Shown here piece after piece: positions 1-8,311 of a DNA stretch of 53,317 nucleotides; positions within the stretch are counted from its first letter, which is position 1, and each line of letters begins with the position of its first letter. The stretch lies in the NCBI RefSeq assembly GCF_023156385.1, contig NZ_JAKZAK010000033.1, positions 1 through 53,317 of the forward strand. Reading direction: 5' to 3'. The position numbers and the translations under genes are program-made. This DNA is from Marinobacter xestospongiae (lineage in GTDB: Bacteria; Pseudomonadota; Gammaproteobacteria; Pseudomonadales; Oleiphilaceae). The notes under the pieces were generated by a model, which ran no database searches, had not been told where the DNA came from, and was given only the letters and a program-made list of their open reading frames with translations.

Positions 1-70
1 GAAGTGAAACAGACCTGCGCCGATGGTAGTGTGGCACTTGCCCATGCGAGAGTAGGTCATCGTCAGGCTC
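1..70 (+). rRNA. rrf: 5S ribosomal RNA, 3' part only
   Basis: The first 70 bases match the 3' half of a gammaproteobacterial 5S rRNA, including the conserved GCGAGAGTAGG segment near 46-56, and the gene appears to end near the CAGGCTC at 64-70. About 45-50 bases of the 5' part lie outside the window. A Rho-independent terminator follows directly, as expected at the end of an rRNA operon. The exact 3' end is inferred from family resemblance. Confidence 0.9.
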
Positions 71-79
71 TTAATACTG

Positions 80-113
80 AAAACCCCAGCATCTTCGATG
101 TTGGGGTTTTTTA
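80..113 (+). terminator. Rho-independent terminator of the rRNA operon
   Basis: Arms AAACCCCAGCATC and GATGTTGGGGTTT pair around a TTCG-type tetraloop, and the 3' arm runs into a T-rich tract (107-113). Stem, stable tetraloop and U-run together are the classic intrinsic terminator. It closes the rRNA operon whose 5S end is at position 70. Confidence 0.9.
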
Positions 114-305
114 TTGCCTGCAGAAAAGCGGGCGACCGAAGACTGGCCAGTATTGTCGAGTCGGCGCCGGGTAGAGCATCAACGCTTTGAATCAAATAGC
201 CGGCCTTTACCGTAAAGCACAGGTGCATGGCCCCCTCCTACTTGCGGGCCAGAAACGCTATCATTGCAGGCCATTGACCATGGGACCAACCACCGGGATG
301 AAACT

Positions 306-1373
306 ATGACAGAGTTAAAGAATGACCGTTTCCTACGTGCGCTGATGCGGCAGCCAGTGGATCGAACCCCGGTGTGGATGATGCGGCAGGCCGGGCGTTA
401 CCTGCCGGAGTATCGGGCGACGCGAGCCCAGGCCGGTGATTTCCTGAGCCTGTGCAAGAACACGGAGCTGGCCTGTGAGGTTACCCTGCAGCCATTGGAG
501 CGCTTTCCACTGGATGCTGCGATTCTGTTCTCCGACATTCTCACCATTCCCGACGCCATGGGGCTGGGGCTGTATTTTGAGACTGGTGAAGGCCCCAAGT
601 TCCGCCATACCGTTCGCAGTGCCGACGACGTCGCCGCCTTGCCGGAATTGAATTCCGCCGTTGACTTGGACTACGTGATGAATGCTGTGTCCACCATCCG
701 CGGGGCCCTGAACGGTCGCGTGCCTCTGATCGGCTTCTCCGGCAGCCCCTGGACGCTGGCCACCTACATGGTAGAGGGTGGCTCTTCCAAGGACTTCCGG
801 GAAGCGAAGAAGCTGATGTACTCCGAACCGGAGGTGATGCACGCGTTGTTGGCCAAGCTGGCCAGCGCCGTCACCGACTACCTCAACCAACAGATTCGGG
901 CCGGCGCTCAGGCGGTGCAGATCTTCGATACCTGGGGCGGTGCATTGAGCAGCTGGGCCTACCAGGAGTTGTCACTGGCCTACATGAAACAGATCATTGA
1001 TGGTCTGATTCGTGAGCAGGACGGTCGTCGCATCCCGGTGATTCTGTTTACCAAGAATGGCGGGCAGTGGCTGGAGAGTATGGCTGACACCGGAGCTGAT
1101 GCGCTGGGGCTGGACTGGACAACCGACATTGCCCAGGCCCGTGCCCGGGTCGGAGATCGCGTGGCCTTGCAGGGCAACATGGACCCGGCGATGCTGTACG
1201 CGCCGCCGGCCCGTATCCGGGCGGAAGTAGCGGACATCCTCTCCCGATTTGGTCAGGGCAGTGGCCATATCTTCAACCTTGGTCACGGCATCACACCAGA
1301 TGTCGACCCTACGCACGCCGGCGCGTTCATTGAAGCGGTCGTGGAACTCAGCGGGCAGTATCACCAGGGCTGA
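306..1373 (+). CDS. hemE: Uroporphyrinogen decarboxylase
   Basis: This cytoplasmic enzyme converts uroporphyrinogen III to coproporphyrinogen III by four decarboxylations, in heme synthesis. The 355-residue product has the usual family length. The first signature, containing RQAGRYLPEYR, starts near residue 27, and the second, GFSGSPWTL, lies at 143-151. The ATG at 306 is preferred over an upstream in-frame TTG at 264 because family members start with a short MTELKNDRFL-like segment. The 235 bases between the rRNA terminator and hemE hold a 10-bp palindrome (142-151) and a small CTTTAC/GTAAAG hairpin (205-217), but no convincing complete promoter. The gene is followed by the structured element at 1377-1465. 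Confidence 0.95.
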   Translation: MTELKNDRFLRALMRQPVDRTPVWMMRQAGRYLPEYRATRAQAGDFLSLCKNTELACEVTLQPLERFPLDAAILFSDILTIPDAMGLGLYFETGEGPKFRHTVRSADDVAALPELNSAVDLDYVMNAVSTIRGALNGRVPLIGFSGSPWTLATYMVEGGSSKDFREAKKLMYSEPEVMHALLAKLASAVTDYLNQQIRAGAQAVQIFDTWGGALSSWAYQELSLAYMKQIIDGLIREQDGRRIPVILFTKNGGQWLESMADTGADALGLDWTTDIAQARARVGDRVALQGNMDPAMLYAPPARIRAEVADILSRFGQGSGHIFNLGHGITPDVDPTHAGAFIEAVVELSGQYHQG

Positions 1374-1376
1374 CCG

Positions 1377-1465
1377 CTTGTTGTTCAGCGGTAGCGGACT
1401 ATATTTAGGGAGGCCCCGGGTGTTTTCCGGGGCGTCCGGCCACGTCCCTATCGCTGAACAATGAG
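1377..1465 (+). promoter_or_regulatory. Structured hemE-PilZ intergenic element, candidate RNA switch or small mobile repeat
   Basis: Three nested stems can be read directly. P1 pairs 1377-1394 with 1448-1465 in 18 consecutive pairs, three of them G-U. P2 pairs CGGAC 1395-1399 with GTCCG 1434-1438. P3 pairs GCCCCGG 1413-1419 with CCGGGGC 1427-1433 around a 7-nt loop. A 13-nt bulge (1400-1412) and a 9-nt strand (1439-1447) stay unpaired. The 3' arm of P1 ends inside the likely Shine-Dalgarno GAGGTG (1463-1468) of the PilZ gene. There is no U-run, so it is not a standard terminator. It does not match the GEMM c-di-GMP riboswitch consensus as I remember it. It could also be a REP/MITE-like repeat. 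Confidence 0.55.
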
Positions 1466-1473
1466 GTGCCTGC

Positions 1474-1842
1474 TTGACCGACCAAACCACTGAAAAGCGT
1501 CGATTCCACCGAATCGAATTTGACGCGCCTTGCGAGCTGTTCTGTCAGGACAGGGTCTGGGCAACCAAGGTGCTGGATATTTCGCTGAAAGGGGTGCTTG
1601 TTGCACGCCCGGATGACTGGGATGTGCCCCTCAACCAGCCCAGTGAACTGGTCGTCCAGCTGAACGGCGAGAATACCGCTATTGTGATGGCGGTCGAGCT
1701 CCGCCACATCGAACCCGAGCGGCTGGGGTTCCAGTGCCAGTACATCGATCTGGAGAGCGCCAGCCACCTTAAACGTCTGGTCGAGCTTAACCTGGGAGAT
1801 CCCGAGCTGCTGGAACGGGAGTTTGCCCACCTGATTGAGTGA
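1474..1842 (+). CDS. Single-domain PilZ c-di-GMP-binding protein (PA4608-like)
   Basis: The 122-residue protein consists of one PilZ domain. It has the two c-di-GMP contact motifs: RxxxR at residues 9-13 (RRFHR) and DxSxxG at 35-40 (DISLKG). Length, both motifs and the LVELNLGD-like C-terminal helix resemble my recollection of P. aeruginosa PA4608, a structurally studied c-di-GMP receptor that also lies beside radA. It is probably a cytoplasmic adaptor that changes partner binding when c-di-GMP is bound; the partner is unknown. The start is TTG with GAGGTG seven bases upstream. The ATG at 1461 is out of frame. Translation may depend on the stem at 1377-1465, which covers part of the ribosome site. 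Confidence 0.88.
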   Translation: MTDQTTEKRRFHRIEFDAPCELFCQDRVWATKVLDISLKGVLVARPDDWDVPLNQPSELVVQLNGENTAIVMAVELRHIEPERLGFQCQYIDLESASHLKRLVELNLGDPELLEREFAHLIE

Positions 1843-1867
1843 GCTTCAGAGCCTTGGCTAAGGCGCT

Positions 1868-3244
1868 CTAAAGCTCCTCCAGGGCCGTCAGGGCGTCGCT
1901 GAGCTTGGTGACCGGTATCACTTTCATGCCTTCGATGGGCTTGCGGGGCATGTTGGCTTTGGGCACCAGTGCCCGGGTGAAGCCGTGCTTTGAAGCCTCG
2001 TAGACCCGTTCCTGGCCACTGGGCACGGGCCGGATCTCGCCGGACAGCCCAACCTCGCCAAAAATCACCAGATCCTGGGGCAGCGCACGATCGCGGAATG
2101 ACGACACTATGGCAGCCAGCAGCGCCAGGTCCGCACTGGTCTCGTTGACCTTTACACCGCCGACCACGTTGACAAACACGTCCTGATCCGCCACATGCAG
2201 GCCGCCATGGCGATGCAGCACCGCCAGCAGCATGGCCAGCCGGTTCTGGTCGAGCCCAACCGCGACCCGCCGTGGATAACCGCCCTGGGCCAGATCCACC
2301 AATGCCTGTATTTCCACCAGCATGGGCCGGGTACCTTCCCAGACCACCATCACCACGCTGCCGGGAGCGGCCTCCTCGCCCCGGTTCAGGAAGATGGCAC
2401 TGGGGTTCTTAACTTCCTTCAGGCCCTGCTCAAGCATGGCGAACACGCCCAACTCATTAACCGCGCCAAACCGGTTCTTGATTCCCCTCAGGGTGCGATA
2501 CCGGCTGTCACTGGAACCTTCCAGCAGAATCGAACAGTCGATCATGTGTTCCAGCACCTTGGGGCCGGCCAGGCTGCCGTCCTTGGTGACGTGACCAACC
2601 AGAAACAGGATGGTACCGGTCTGTTTGGCCATCCTGGTCAGGAAGGCCGCACTCTCCCGCACCTGAGAGACGCTGCCGGGTGCTGACTCGGTCTCGCTGA
2701 CATGCATCACCTGAATACTGTCCACCACCAGAATGCGGGGACGTTCGGTTTCGACGATCTGAACGATGCGCTCGACACTGGTCTCCGACAGGATTTTCAG
2801 GTCTTGCGTTGCCAGGCCAAGACGCTTGGCGCGCATCGCAACCTGCTGCAGCGATTCCTCACCGGTGACGTACAACGCCGGTACCTGGGATGCCAGGTGG
2901 CAGACAGTCTGCAGCAGCAGCGTGCTCTTGCCGGCGCCAGGGTGTCCCCCCATCAGGATGGCGGAGCCTTCCACCAGGCCGCCGCCGAGAACCCGGTCCA
3001 GCTCCTGCATGCCAGAGCTGATGCGGCTTTGCTCGGTGAGACTGACGGCATCCAGGGTCTGGACCTCACTCAGGCTGCCGGCGAAACCGTCAAAACGGGC
3101 GCCCCGGTTGGCTTTGCCGGTGTTGCCAACACCACGCACTTCGCTGATGGTGTTCCAGGCTTGGCAGGCCGTGCACTGGCCCATCCATTTGGAATAGTCG
3201 GCACCGCATTCGGTACAGACATAGGCGGTCTTGGTCTTGGCCAT
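1868..3244 (-). CDS. radA: DNA repair protein RadA
   Basis: RadA is a RecA-like ATPase that extends heteroduplex during recombinational repair. The 458-residue product has the usual architecture: an N-terminal C4 zinc finger (Cys pairs CTEC and CTAC within the first 30 residues), a RecA-type core with Walker A GHPGAGKST, the RadA-specific KNRFG motif, and a C-terminal Lon-like domain. It is codirectional with and downstream of ettA (85-bp gap) and converges on the PilZ gene 25 bp away. All hallmark motifs are intact. Confidence 0.96.
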   Translation of the reverse strand: MAKTKTAYVCTECGADYSKWMGQCTACQAWNTISEVRGVGNTGKANRGARFDGFAGSLSEVQTLDAVSLTEQSRISSGMQELDRVLGGGLVEGSAILMGGHPGAGKSTLLLQTVCHLASQVPALYVTGEESLQQVAMRAKRLGLATQDLKILSETSVERIVQIVETERPRILVVDSIQVMHVSETESAPGSVSQVRESAAFLTRMAKQTGTILFLVGHVTKDGSLAGPKVLEHMIDCSILLEGSSDSRYRTLRGIKNRFGAVNELGVFAMLEQGLKEVKNPSAIFLNRGEEAAPGSVVMVVWEGTRPMLVEIQALVDLAQGGYPRRVAVGLDQNRLAMLLAVLHRHGGLHVADQDVFVNVVGGVKVNETSADLALLAAIVSSFRDRALPQDLVIFGEVGLSGEIRPVPSGQERVYEASKHGFTRALVPKANMPRKPIEGMKVIPVTKLSDALTALEEL

Positions 3245-3292
3245 AGCGGGCCCTGTTGTTTGCGGAAGAAGGGAAGGGGGTTGGCAATGACT

Positions 3293-3313
3293 CCGGGGCC
3301 TGAGTGGCCCCGG
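3293..3313 (-). other. Perfect 8-bp hairpin between ettA and radA
   Basis: CCGGGGCC (3293-3300) and GGCCCCGG (3306-3313) pair around TGAGT. On the minus strand, in the direction of ettA and radA, no T-run follows. It may be an RNA processing, mRNA-stabilising or weak termination site between the two genes rather than a full terminator. Confidence 0.4.
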
Positions 3314-3329
3314 ATTGGTTGAGCGACCG

Positions 3330-4991
3330 TTAGGCCAGCTTCTTGTACTTCATGCGGGTGGGGACCATGGCAGAGTCGCCTTTGCGCTTCTTGTGGTCTT
3401 CATCGTACTCGCTGAAGTTGCCCTCGAAATAGACCACCTCGCCGTCGTCCTCAAACGCCAGGATATGGGTGGCGACCCGGTCCAGGAACCAGCGGTCGTG
3501 CGAGATCACCAGAGCGGCGCCCGGGAAGTTCAGCAGCGCCTCTTCCAGTGCCCGAAGGGTTTCTACATCCAGATCGTTGGTTGGTTCGTCCAGCAGCAGG
3601 ACGTTGCCACCCTCCTTGAGCAGTTTGGCCAGGTGCAGGCGGTTGCGCTCACCACCGGAGAGATCGCCGACCCGCTTCTGCTGGTCCGTACCCTTGAAGT
3701 TGAAGCGGCCGACGTAGGCACGGGACGGCGTTTCATAGTTGCCGACCTTGATGATGTCCTGGCCGTCGCTCAGCTCTTCCCAGACTGTCTTGTCGCCGTC
3801 CAGATCACGCATCTGGTCAACGTAAGACAGTTCAACGGTCTCGCCCACGGTGATGCTGCCGCGGTCGGGCTGATCCTTGCCGGCAATCATCCGGAACAGT
3901 GTGGACTTACCGGCACCGTTGCCACCAATGATGCCGACAATGGCCCCGGGCGGTACCCGGAACGACACGTCCTCGTAGAGCAGGCGGCCATCGAAGGACT
4001 TGCTGATGCCTTCCACCTCGATCACCTTGTCACCCAGACGCGGTCCGGGCGGGATGTACAGCTCGTTGGTTTCGTTGCGTTTCTGGAACTCCTGGGAACT
4101 CATCTCCTCGAAGCGGGCCAGACGGGCCTTGCTCTTGGACTGACGGCCCTTGGCATTGCTGCGTACCCACTCCAGCTCATGCTTGACGGCTTTCTGGTGG
4201 GCGGCTTCCTGCTTGGACTCCATCTCCAGACGCTTCTCTTTGTTCTCCAGCCACTGACTGTAGTTGCCTTCGAAGGGAATGCCCTGGCCGCGGTCCAGCT
4301 CGAGAATCCAGCCGGCGACGTTGTCGAGGAAATAGCGGTCGTGGGTAATCGCCACTACAGTGCCGGTGTAATCGTGCAGGAAGCGCTCCAGCCAGGCTAC
4401 GGACTCGGCGTCCAGGTGGTTGGTGGGCTCGTCCAGCAGCAGCATGTCGGGGCTGGAGAGCAGCAGGCGGCAGAGCGCGACCCGGCGTCGCTCACCACCG
4501 GACAGGTTGCCGACATTGGCGTCCCAGGCGGGCAGACGGAGGGCGTCGGCGGCAACCTCCAGTTTGCGCTCAATGTCATGCCCTTCGCTGGCCTGGATAT
4601 AGGCCTCAAGCTCACCCTGACGTTTGGCCAGGGCGTCGAAGTCGGCATCGGGCTCGGCATAGGCGGCGTACACCTGGTCCAGCTCGGCGAGGGCATCGTG
4701 GATGCCGGAGACCGCCTCATCAACCACTTCCTTGACGGTCTTGCTGTCGTCCAGCTGCGGCTCCTGGGGCAGGTAGCCGACATTGATGCCCGGCTGGGGG
4801 CGGGCTTCGCCGATATAATCCTGGTCGACGCCGGCCATGATCCTCAGCAGGGTGGACTTACCCGCGCCGTTGAGGCCAAGAACGCCGATCTTGGCGCCCG
4901 GGAAAAAACTCAGGGAGATGTCCTTGAGGATTTCGCGCTTGGGTGGAACCACCTTGCCCACGCGATTCATGGAGTATACGTACTGTGCCAT
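3330..4991 (-). CDS. ettA: Energy-dependent translational throttle protein EttA (ABC-F ATPase)
   Basis: EttA is a ribosome-associated ABC-F protein that binds the E site and gates entry of initiation complexes into elongation according to ATP/ADP level. The 553-residue product has two ABC domains without membrane segments. Walker A motifs are GLNGAGKST and GGNGAGKST, signatures are LSGGERRRV and LSGGERNRL, and both Walker B segments read LLLDEPTN. The linker between domains carries the basic, charged segment typical of ABC-F proteins. The reading frame stays open further upstream, but the start MAQYVYSMNRVGK at 4991 matches the family and has AGAGGA upstream. Confidence 0.95.
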   Translation of the reverse strand: MAQYVYSMNRVGKVVPPKREILKDISLSFFPGAKIGVLGLNGAGKSTLLRIMAGVDQDYIGEARPQPGINVGYLPQEPQLDDSKTVKEVVDEAVSGIHDALAELDQVYAAYAEPDADFDALAKRQGELEAYIQASEGHDIERKLEVAADALRLPAWDANVGNLSGGERRRVALCRLLLSSPDMLLLDEPTNHLDAESVAWLERFLHDYTGTVVAITHDRYFLDNVAGWILELDRGQGIPFEGNYSQWLENKEKRLEMESKQEAAHQKAVKHELEWVRSNAKGRQSKSKARLARFEEMSSQEFQKRNETNELYIPPGPRLGDKVIEVEGISKSFDGRLLYEDVSFRVPPGAIVGIIGGNGAGKSTLFRMIAGKDQPDRGSITVGETVELSYVDQMRDLDGDKTVWEELSDGQDIIKVGNYETPSRAYVGRFNFKGTDQQKRVGDLSGGERNRLHLAKLLKEGGNVLLLDEPTNDLDVETLRALEEALLNFPGAALVISHDRWFLDRVATHILAFEDDGEVVYFEGNFSEYDEDHKKRKGDSAMVPTRMKYKKLA

Positions 4992-5081
4992 AACTGGCGG
5001 TGTCCTCTGGTTGAAAGCCTCGATACGGATGGCCCCAGGCAGACAGATGCGGGGCCGAGGCGTGGCTGTGATCAGGCTTGT

Positions 5082-5110
5082 AAGGTAGCGAAACGGTTCC
5101 GCGAAGGCAA
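5082..5110 (-). promoter_or_regulatory. Candidate sigma-70 promoter for ettA-radA
   Basis: On the minus strand, TTGCCT (complement of 5105-5110) and TACCTT (complement of 5082-5087) are separated by exactly 17 bases and lie about 90 bases before the ettA start. The -10 is a moderate match. Placement and spacing are good. Confidence 0.4.
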
Positions 5111-5156
5111 TTGTGGAAACTTGCGCGCCCGGGCTGTGTCCCACGGCCTGAAAAGG

Positions 5157-5273
5157 TGATTTTTTGGGCGTTGATGCGGTAGAATGTCCGACCTTTTTCC
5201 CCGGGGGAGCCGGCGCCGTGAGGCCATTGTCGGTTCCCGGCCCGCTTTACGTTCATTTGTCTGCAGGGCAGAC
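5157..5273 (+). promoter_or_regulatory. Candidate glyA promoter and structured leader
   Basis: A -10-like TAGAAT at 5180-5185 has only a weak -35 (TGATTT at 5157). The downstream leader of about 105 nt holds two stems: GGGAGCCG 5205-5212 with CGGTTCCC 5231-5238, and GTCTGC 5259-5264 with GCAGAC 5268-5273. No glycine riboswitch consensus is visible. Together with the ettA promoter, this accounts for the 306-base gene-free stretch 4992-5297. Confidence 0.35.
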
Positions 5274-5297
5274 GCAGCACACAGAGGCAGCGCATCC

Positions 5298-6554
5298 ATG
5301 TTTAATCGTGAAATGAAGATCGCCGGTTTTGACGACGAAATCTGGAACGCCATGCAGGCGGAGAGCAAGCGTCAGGAAGCTCACATCGAGCTGATCGCAT
5401 CCGAGAACTACACCAGCCCGCGGGTGATGGAAGCCCAGGGCAGCGACCTGACCAACAAGTACGCCGAAGGTTATCCGGGCAAGCGTTACTATGGCGGCTG
5501 TGAGCACGTTGACGTGGTCGAGCAGCTGGCGATTGACCGTGCCAAGGCGCTGTTCGGGGCCGCTTACGCCAACGTGCAGCCTCACTCCGGGTCCCAGGCC
5601 AATTCCGCGGTCTTCATGGCCCTGGTCAAGCCGGGTGATACCGTGCTGGGCATGAGCCTGGCACACGGCGGTCACCTGACCCACGGCGCCAGCGTCAACT
5701 TCTCGGGCAAGATCTACAACGCCGTTCAGTACGGCCTGAACCCGGAAACCGGTCTGATCGATTACGACGAAGTCGAAGCGCTGGCGGTTGAGCACAAACC
5801 GAAGATGATCATCGCCGGTTTCTCCGCCTACTCCCAGCCGCTGGACTTTGCCCGCTTCCGCGAGATTGCCGACAAAGTGGGCGCTTACCTGTTTGTCGAC
5901 ATGGCCCACGTTGCTGGTCTGGTGGCTGCCGGTGTGTATCCGGACCCGATGCCTCACGCCCACGTTGTGACCACCACCACCCACAAGACCCTGCGTGGTC
6001 CCCGTGGCGGCCTGATCCTGGCGTGCGACGACGAGGACATCCAGAAGAAGCTGAATTCCGCGGTATTCCCCGGCGGCCAGGGTGGCCCGCTGATGCACGT
6101 GATCGCCGCCAAGGCGGTGTGCTTCAAGGAAGCCATGAGCGATGACTTCAAAGCCTATCAGCAGCAGGTGGTCAAGAACGCGGCGGCCATGGCGGAAGTG
6201 TTCGTTGAGCGCGGTTTTGACGTGGTCTCCGGTGGCACCACCAACCATCTGTTCCTGGTCAGCCTGATCAAACAGGACATCACCGGTAAAGATGCCGACG
6301 CCGCCCTGGGCCGCGCCCACATCACCGTGAACAAAAACGCCGTCCCCAACGACCCGCGTTCGCCGTTTGTCACCTCGGGTCTGCGGATTGGTACTCCTGC
6401 CGTGACTACCCGTGGTTTCGGTGAGTCCGAGTGCCGTGAACTGGCCGGTTGGATGTGCGATATTCTTGATAATCTGGACGATGAGGCCGTCATCGACCGG
6501 GTTCGCGGCCAGGTGGAAGCTGTGTGCGCCCGTTTCCCGGTTTACGCCGGTTAA
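5298..6554 (+). CDS. glyA: Serine hydroxymethyltransferase
   Basis: This PLP enzyme interconverts serine and glycine with transfer of a one-carbon unit to tetrahydrofolate, and is the main cytoplasmic source of one-carbon units. At 418 residues it is the usual bacterial length. The PLP lysine is K230 in TTTTHKTLRGPRGG, and YAEGYPGKRYYGG and LIASENYTS near the N terminus are also family hallmarks. The ATG at 5298 (MFNREMKIAGFD) is preferred over an upstream open extension because it matches the family N terminus and has AGAGGCAG upstream. It is followed at 59 bp by nrdR. Confidence 0.96.
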   Translation: MFNREMKIAGFDDEIWNAMQAESKRQEAHIELIASENYTSPRVMEAQGSDLTNKYAEGYPGKRYYGGCEHVDVVEQLAIDRAKALFGAAYANVQPHSGSQANSAVFMALVKPGDTVLGMSLAHGGHLTHGASVNFSGKIYNAVQYGLNPETGLIDYDEVEALAVEHKPKMIIAGFSAYSQPLDFARFREIADKVGAYLFVDMAHVAGLVAAGVYPDPMPHAHVVTTTTHKTLRGPRGGLILACDDEDIQKKLNSAVFPGGQGGPLMHVIAAKAVCFKEAMSDDFKAYQQQVVKNAAAMAEVFVERGFDVVSGGTTNHLFLVSLIKQDITGKDADAALGRAHITVNKNAVPNDPRSPFVTSGLRIGTPAVTTRGFGESECRELAGWMCDILDNLDDEAVIDRVRGQVEAVCARFPVYAG

Positions 6555-6613
6555 GTCCATAATCCGGTGGCAGGCCTGATGCCTGCCCCGGACCTTCTGG
6601 AGACTCGTCAATC

Positions 6614-7132
6614 ATGCATTGTCCGTTCTGTGGTGAAGCCGACACCAAGGTGATCGACTCGCGGCTGGTCGCCGAGGGTGACCAGGTGCGCCGTAGACGG
6701 GAGTGCCTGTCCTGCCGTGAACGCTTTACCACCTTTGAGTCAGCCGAACTGGTGATGCCTCGTGTGGTGAAGCAGGACGGCACCCGCCAACCTTTCGATG
6801 AAGACAAGCTTCGCTCCGGCATTATGAAGGCGCTGGAAAAGCGGCCGGTGAGCATCGAGGAAATCGAGGCGGCGCTCAACCGGATCAGGTTCCGGCTGCG
6901 GGCCACCGGTGAGCGGGAAATCAAGTCGATGCAGTTGGGCGAAGAGGTGATGACGGAGCTGAGACAGCTCGACAAGGTCGCCTACGTCCGGTTCGCATCG
7001 GTGTATCGAAGTTTCCAGGATATCAATGAATTCAAGGAAGAGATCGAGCGGCTGTCGGTGAACGGCGGTGACGGTCCCGACCCGGTGGATGTCGCCAAGG
7101 CGCTGGCGGATACCGACAAGGGACAGTCATGA
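6614..7132 (+). CDS. nrdR: Transcriptional repressor NrdR
   Basis: NrdR represses ribonucleotide reductase genes in response to dATP/ATP. The 172-residue product has the N-terminal zinc ribbon (Cys pairs CPFC at residues 3-6 and CLSC near 36-39) followed by an ATP-cone. It is slightly longer than the common 150-160 residues because of a C-terminal tail rich in Asp and Lys. Its stop overlaps the ribD start (ATGA), a frequent nrdR-ribD arrangement in gammaproteobacteria. No NrdR box is evident in the window, so the targets lie elsewhere. Confidence 0.96.
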   Translation: MHCPFCGEADTKVIDSRLVAEGDQVRRRRECLSCRERFTTFESAELVMPRVVKQDGTRQPFDEDKLRSGIMKALEKRPVSIEEIEAALNRIRFRLRATGEREIKSMQLGEEVMTELRQLDKVAYVRFASVYRSFQDINEFKEEIERLSVNGGDGPDPVDVAKALADTDKGQS

Positions 7133-8244
7133 CGGACACCCGACAGGTGCGGCTCATGGCCCGGGCGATTCAGTTGGCCTGGCGCGGGCGTTATTCTACT
7201 CATCCCAATCCCCGTGTTGGCTGTGTCATTGCCCGAGGTGATGACATCCTGGGAGAAGGCTGGCACGAGCGAGCCGGTGAGGCTCACGCCGAAGTGCATG
7301 CGCTCAGCAAGGCAGGGCCGGCGGCCAGGGGGGCAACCGCCTATGTCACGCTGGAACCCTGCAGTCATTTCGGGCGTACTCCGCCGTGCGCGCGGGCGCT
7401 GATTGACGCCGGCGTTGCTAAAGTGGTGGTTGCCACTATGGACCCCAACCCCGCGGTGTCGGGGCGTGGCCTGGCAATGCTGCGGGACGCCGGTATCCGG
7501 GTGACGGAAGGGGTGTTGGCAGAGCAGGCCCGGCAGCTCAATCCCGGGTTCATGAAACGGATGCACTGTGGCCGGCCCTATGTGCGGGTCAAGATGGCGG
7601 CCAGCCTGGACGGTCGGACCGCTATGGCCTCGGGCGAAAGCCAGTGGATCACCGGCGCGGCGGCGCGCCAGGACGTCCAGCGTCTGCGGGCGATCAGTGA
7701 CGCCATCCTGACCGGTGTCGGGACGGTGCTTGCCGACGATCCGTCTCTGACCGTGCGTCGCAGTGAGCTCGGTGACATCGGTGATGCCACCGAGCCGTCC
7801 CGGCAGCCGCTGCGGGTCATCGCCGACCGGGATGCCCGTACGCCCTGTGATGCCAAGATCCTGCACGGTGGCAATGTGCGGCTGTTCTGTTCGTCGGAAG
7901 CGCTGGTGACTGCGCCGGCGCAGGATCTCTCCGCACTGGGCGTCAGTGTGGCGGGGGTACGCTGGAAGGACAACGGTATTGACCTGGGGGAAGCCCTGGA
8001 CGCCCTGGGCGAGCTGGGCATCAATGACCTGCTGGTGGAGGCCGGGCCCACCCTGGCGGGAACCTTTGTCCATGAGCGGCTGCTGGATGAGCTCTGGCTG
8101 TACCAGGCGCCGGTCTTCCTGGGCAGCACCGGCCGACCCACCGCCAATCTTCCCCTAGAGCGGATGGCGGACAAGATCCAGTGGACAGTCAAGGACCAAC
8201 GCCAGGTCGGTGACGACCAGCGGCTGATCCTGATTCCCCGGTAA
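7129..8244 (+). CDS. ribD: Bifunctional diaminohydroxyphosphoribosylaminopyrimidine deaminase / uracil reductase RibD
   Basis: RibD catalyses two successive riboflavin steps: deamination of the pyrimidine from GTP cyclohydrolase II, then NADPH-dependent side-chain reduction. The 371-residue product has an N-terminal zinc deaminase domain (HAEVHAL, then PCSHFGRTPPC) and a C-terminal dihydrofolate-reductase-like domain (VRVKMAASLDGRTAM onward). Both look complete. Translation is coupled to nrdR through a four-base overlap. The next gene is ribBX, with no riboflavin synthase gene between them. Confidence 0.96.
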   Translation: MTDTRQVRLMARAIQLAWRGRYSTHPNPRVGCVIARGDDILGEGWHERAGEAHAEVHALSKAGPAARGATAYVTLEPCSHFGRTPPCARALIDAGVAKVVVATMDPNPAVSGRGLAMLRDAGIRVTEGVLAEQARQLNPGFMKRMHCGRPYVRVKMAASLDGRTAMASGESQWITGAAARQDVQRLRAISDAILTGVGTVLADDPSLTVRRSELGDIGDATEPSRQPLRVIADRDARTPCDAKILHGGNVRLFCSSEALVTAPAQDLSALGVSVAGVRWKDNGIDLGEALDALGELGINDLLVEAGPTLAGTFVHERLLDELWLYQAPVFLGSTGRPTANLPLERMADKIQWTVKDQRQVGDDQRLILIPR

Positions 8245-8262
8245 ATTCCTTTCCAATTTCAG

Positions 8263-8291
8263 GACCCGGTGGGCCGCATGCCCGAAGGGTC
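8263..8291 (+). other. Small nested hairpin between ribD and ribBX
   Basis: GACCC (8263-8267) pairs with GGGTC (8287-8291), and GGGC (8271-8274) with GCCC (8280-8283), separated by a 3x3 internal loop. It lies 20 bases before the ribBX start and does not resemble the FMN riboswitch. It could modulate translation or be incidental in G+C-rich DNA. Confidence 0.3.
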
Positions 8292-8311
8292 AACGAGGGT
8301 GCAAAAACGGT

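Noticed and set aside
3315..5159. 614-codon plus-strand open frame opposite ettA
   Set aside because: It is antisense to a gene with complete ABC-F motifs and has no recognisable domain. G+C-rich codon bias keeps the opposite frame open.
8245..8311. FMN riboswitch before ribBX
   Set aside because: The gap is only 67 bases, and the conserved RFN segments are absent.
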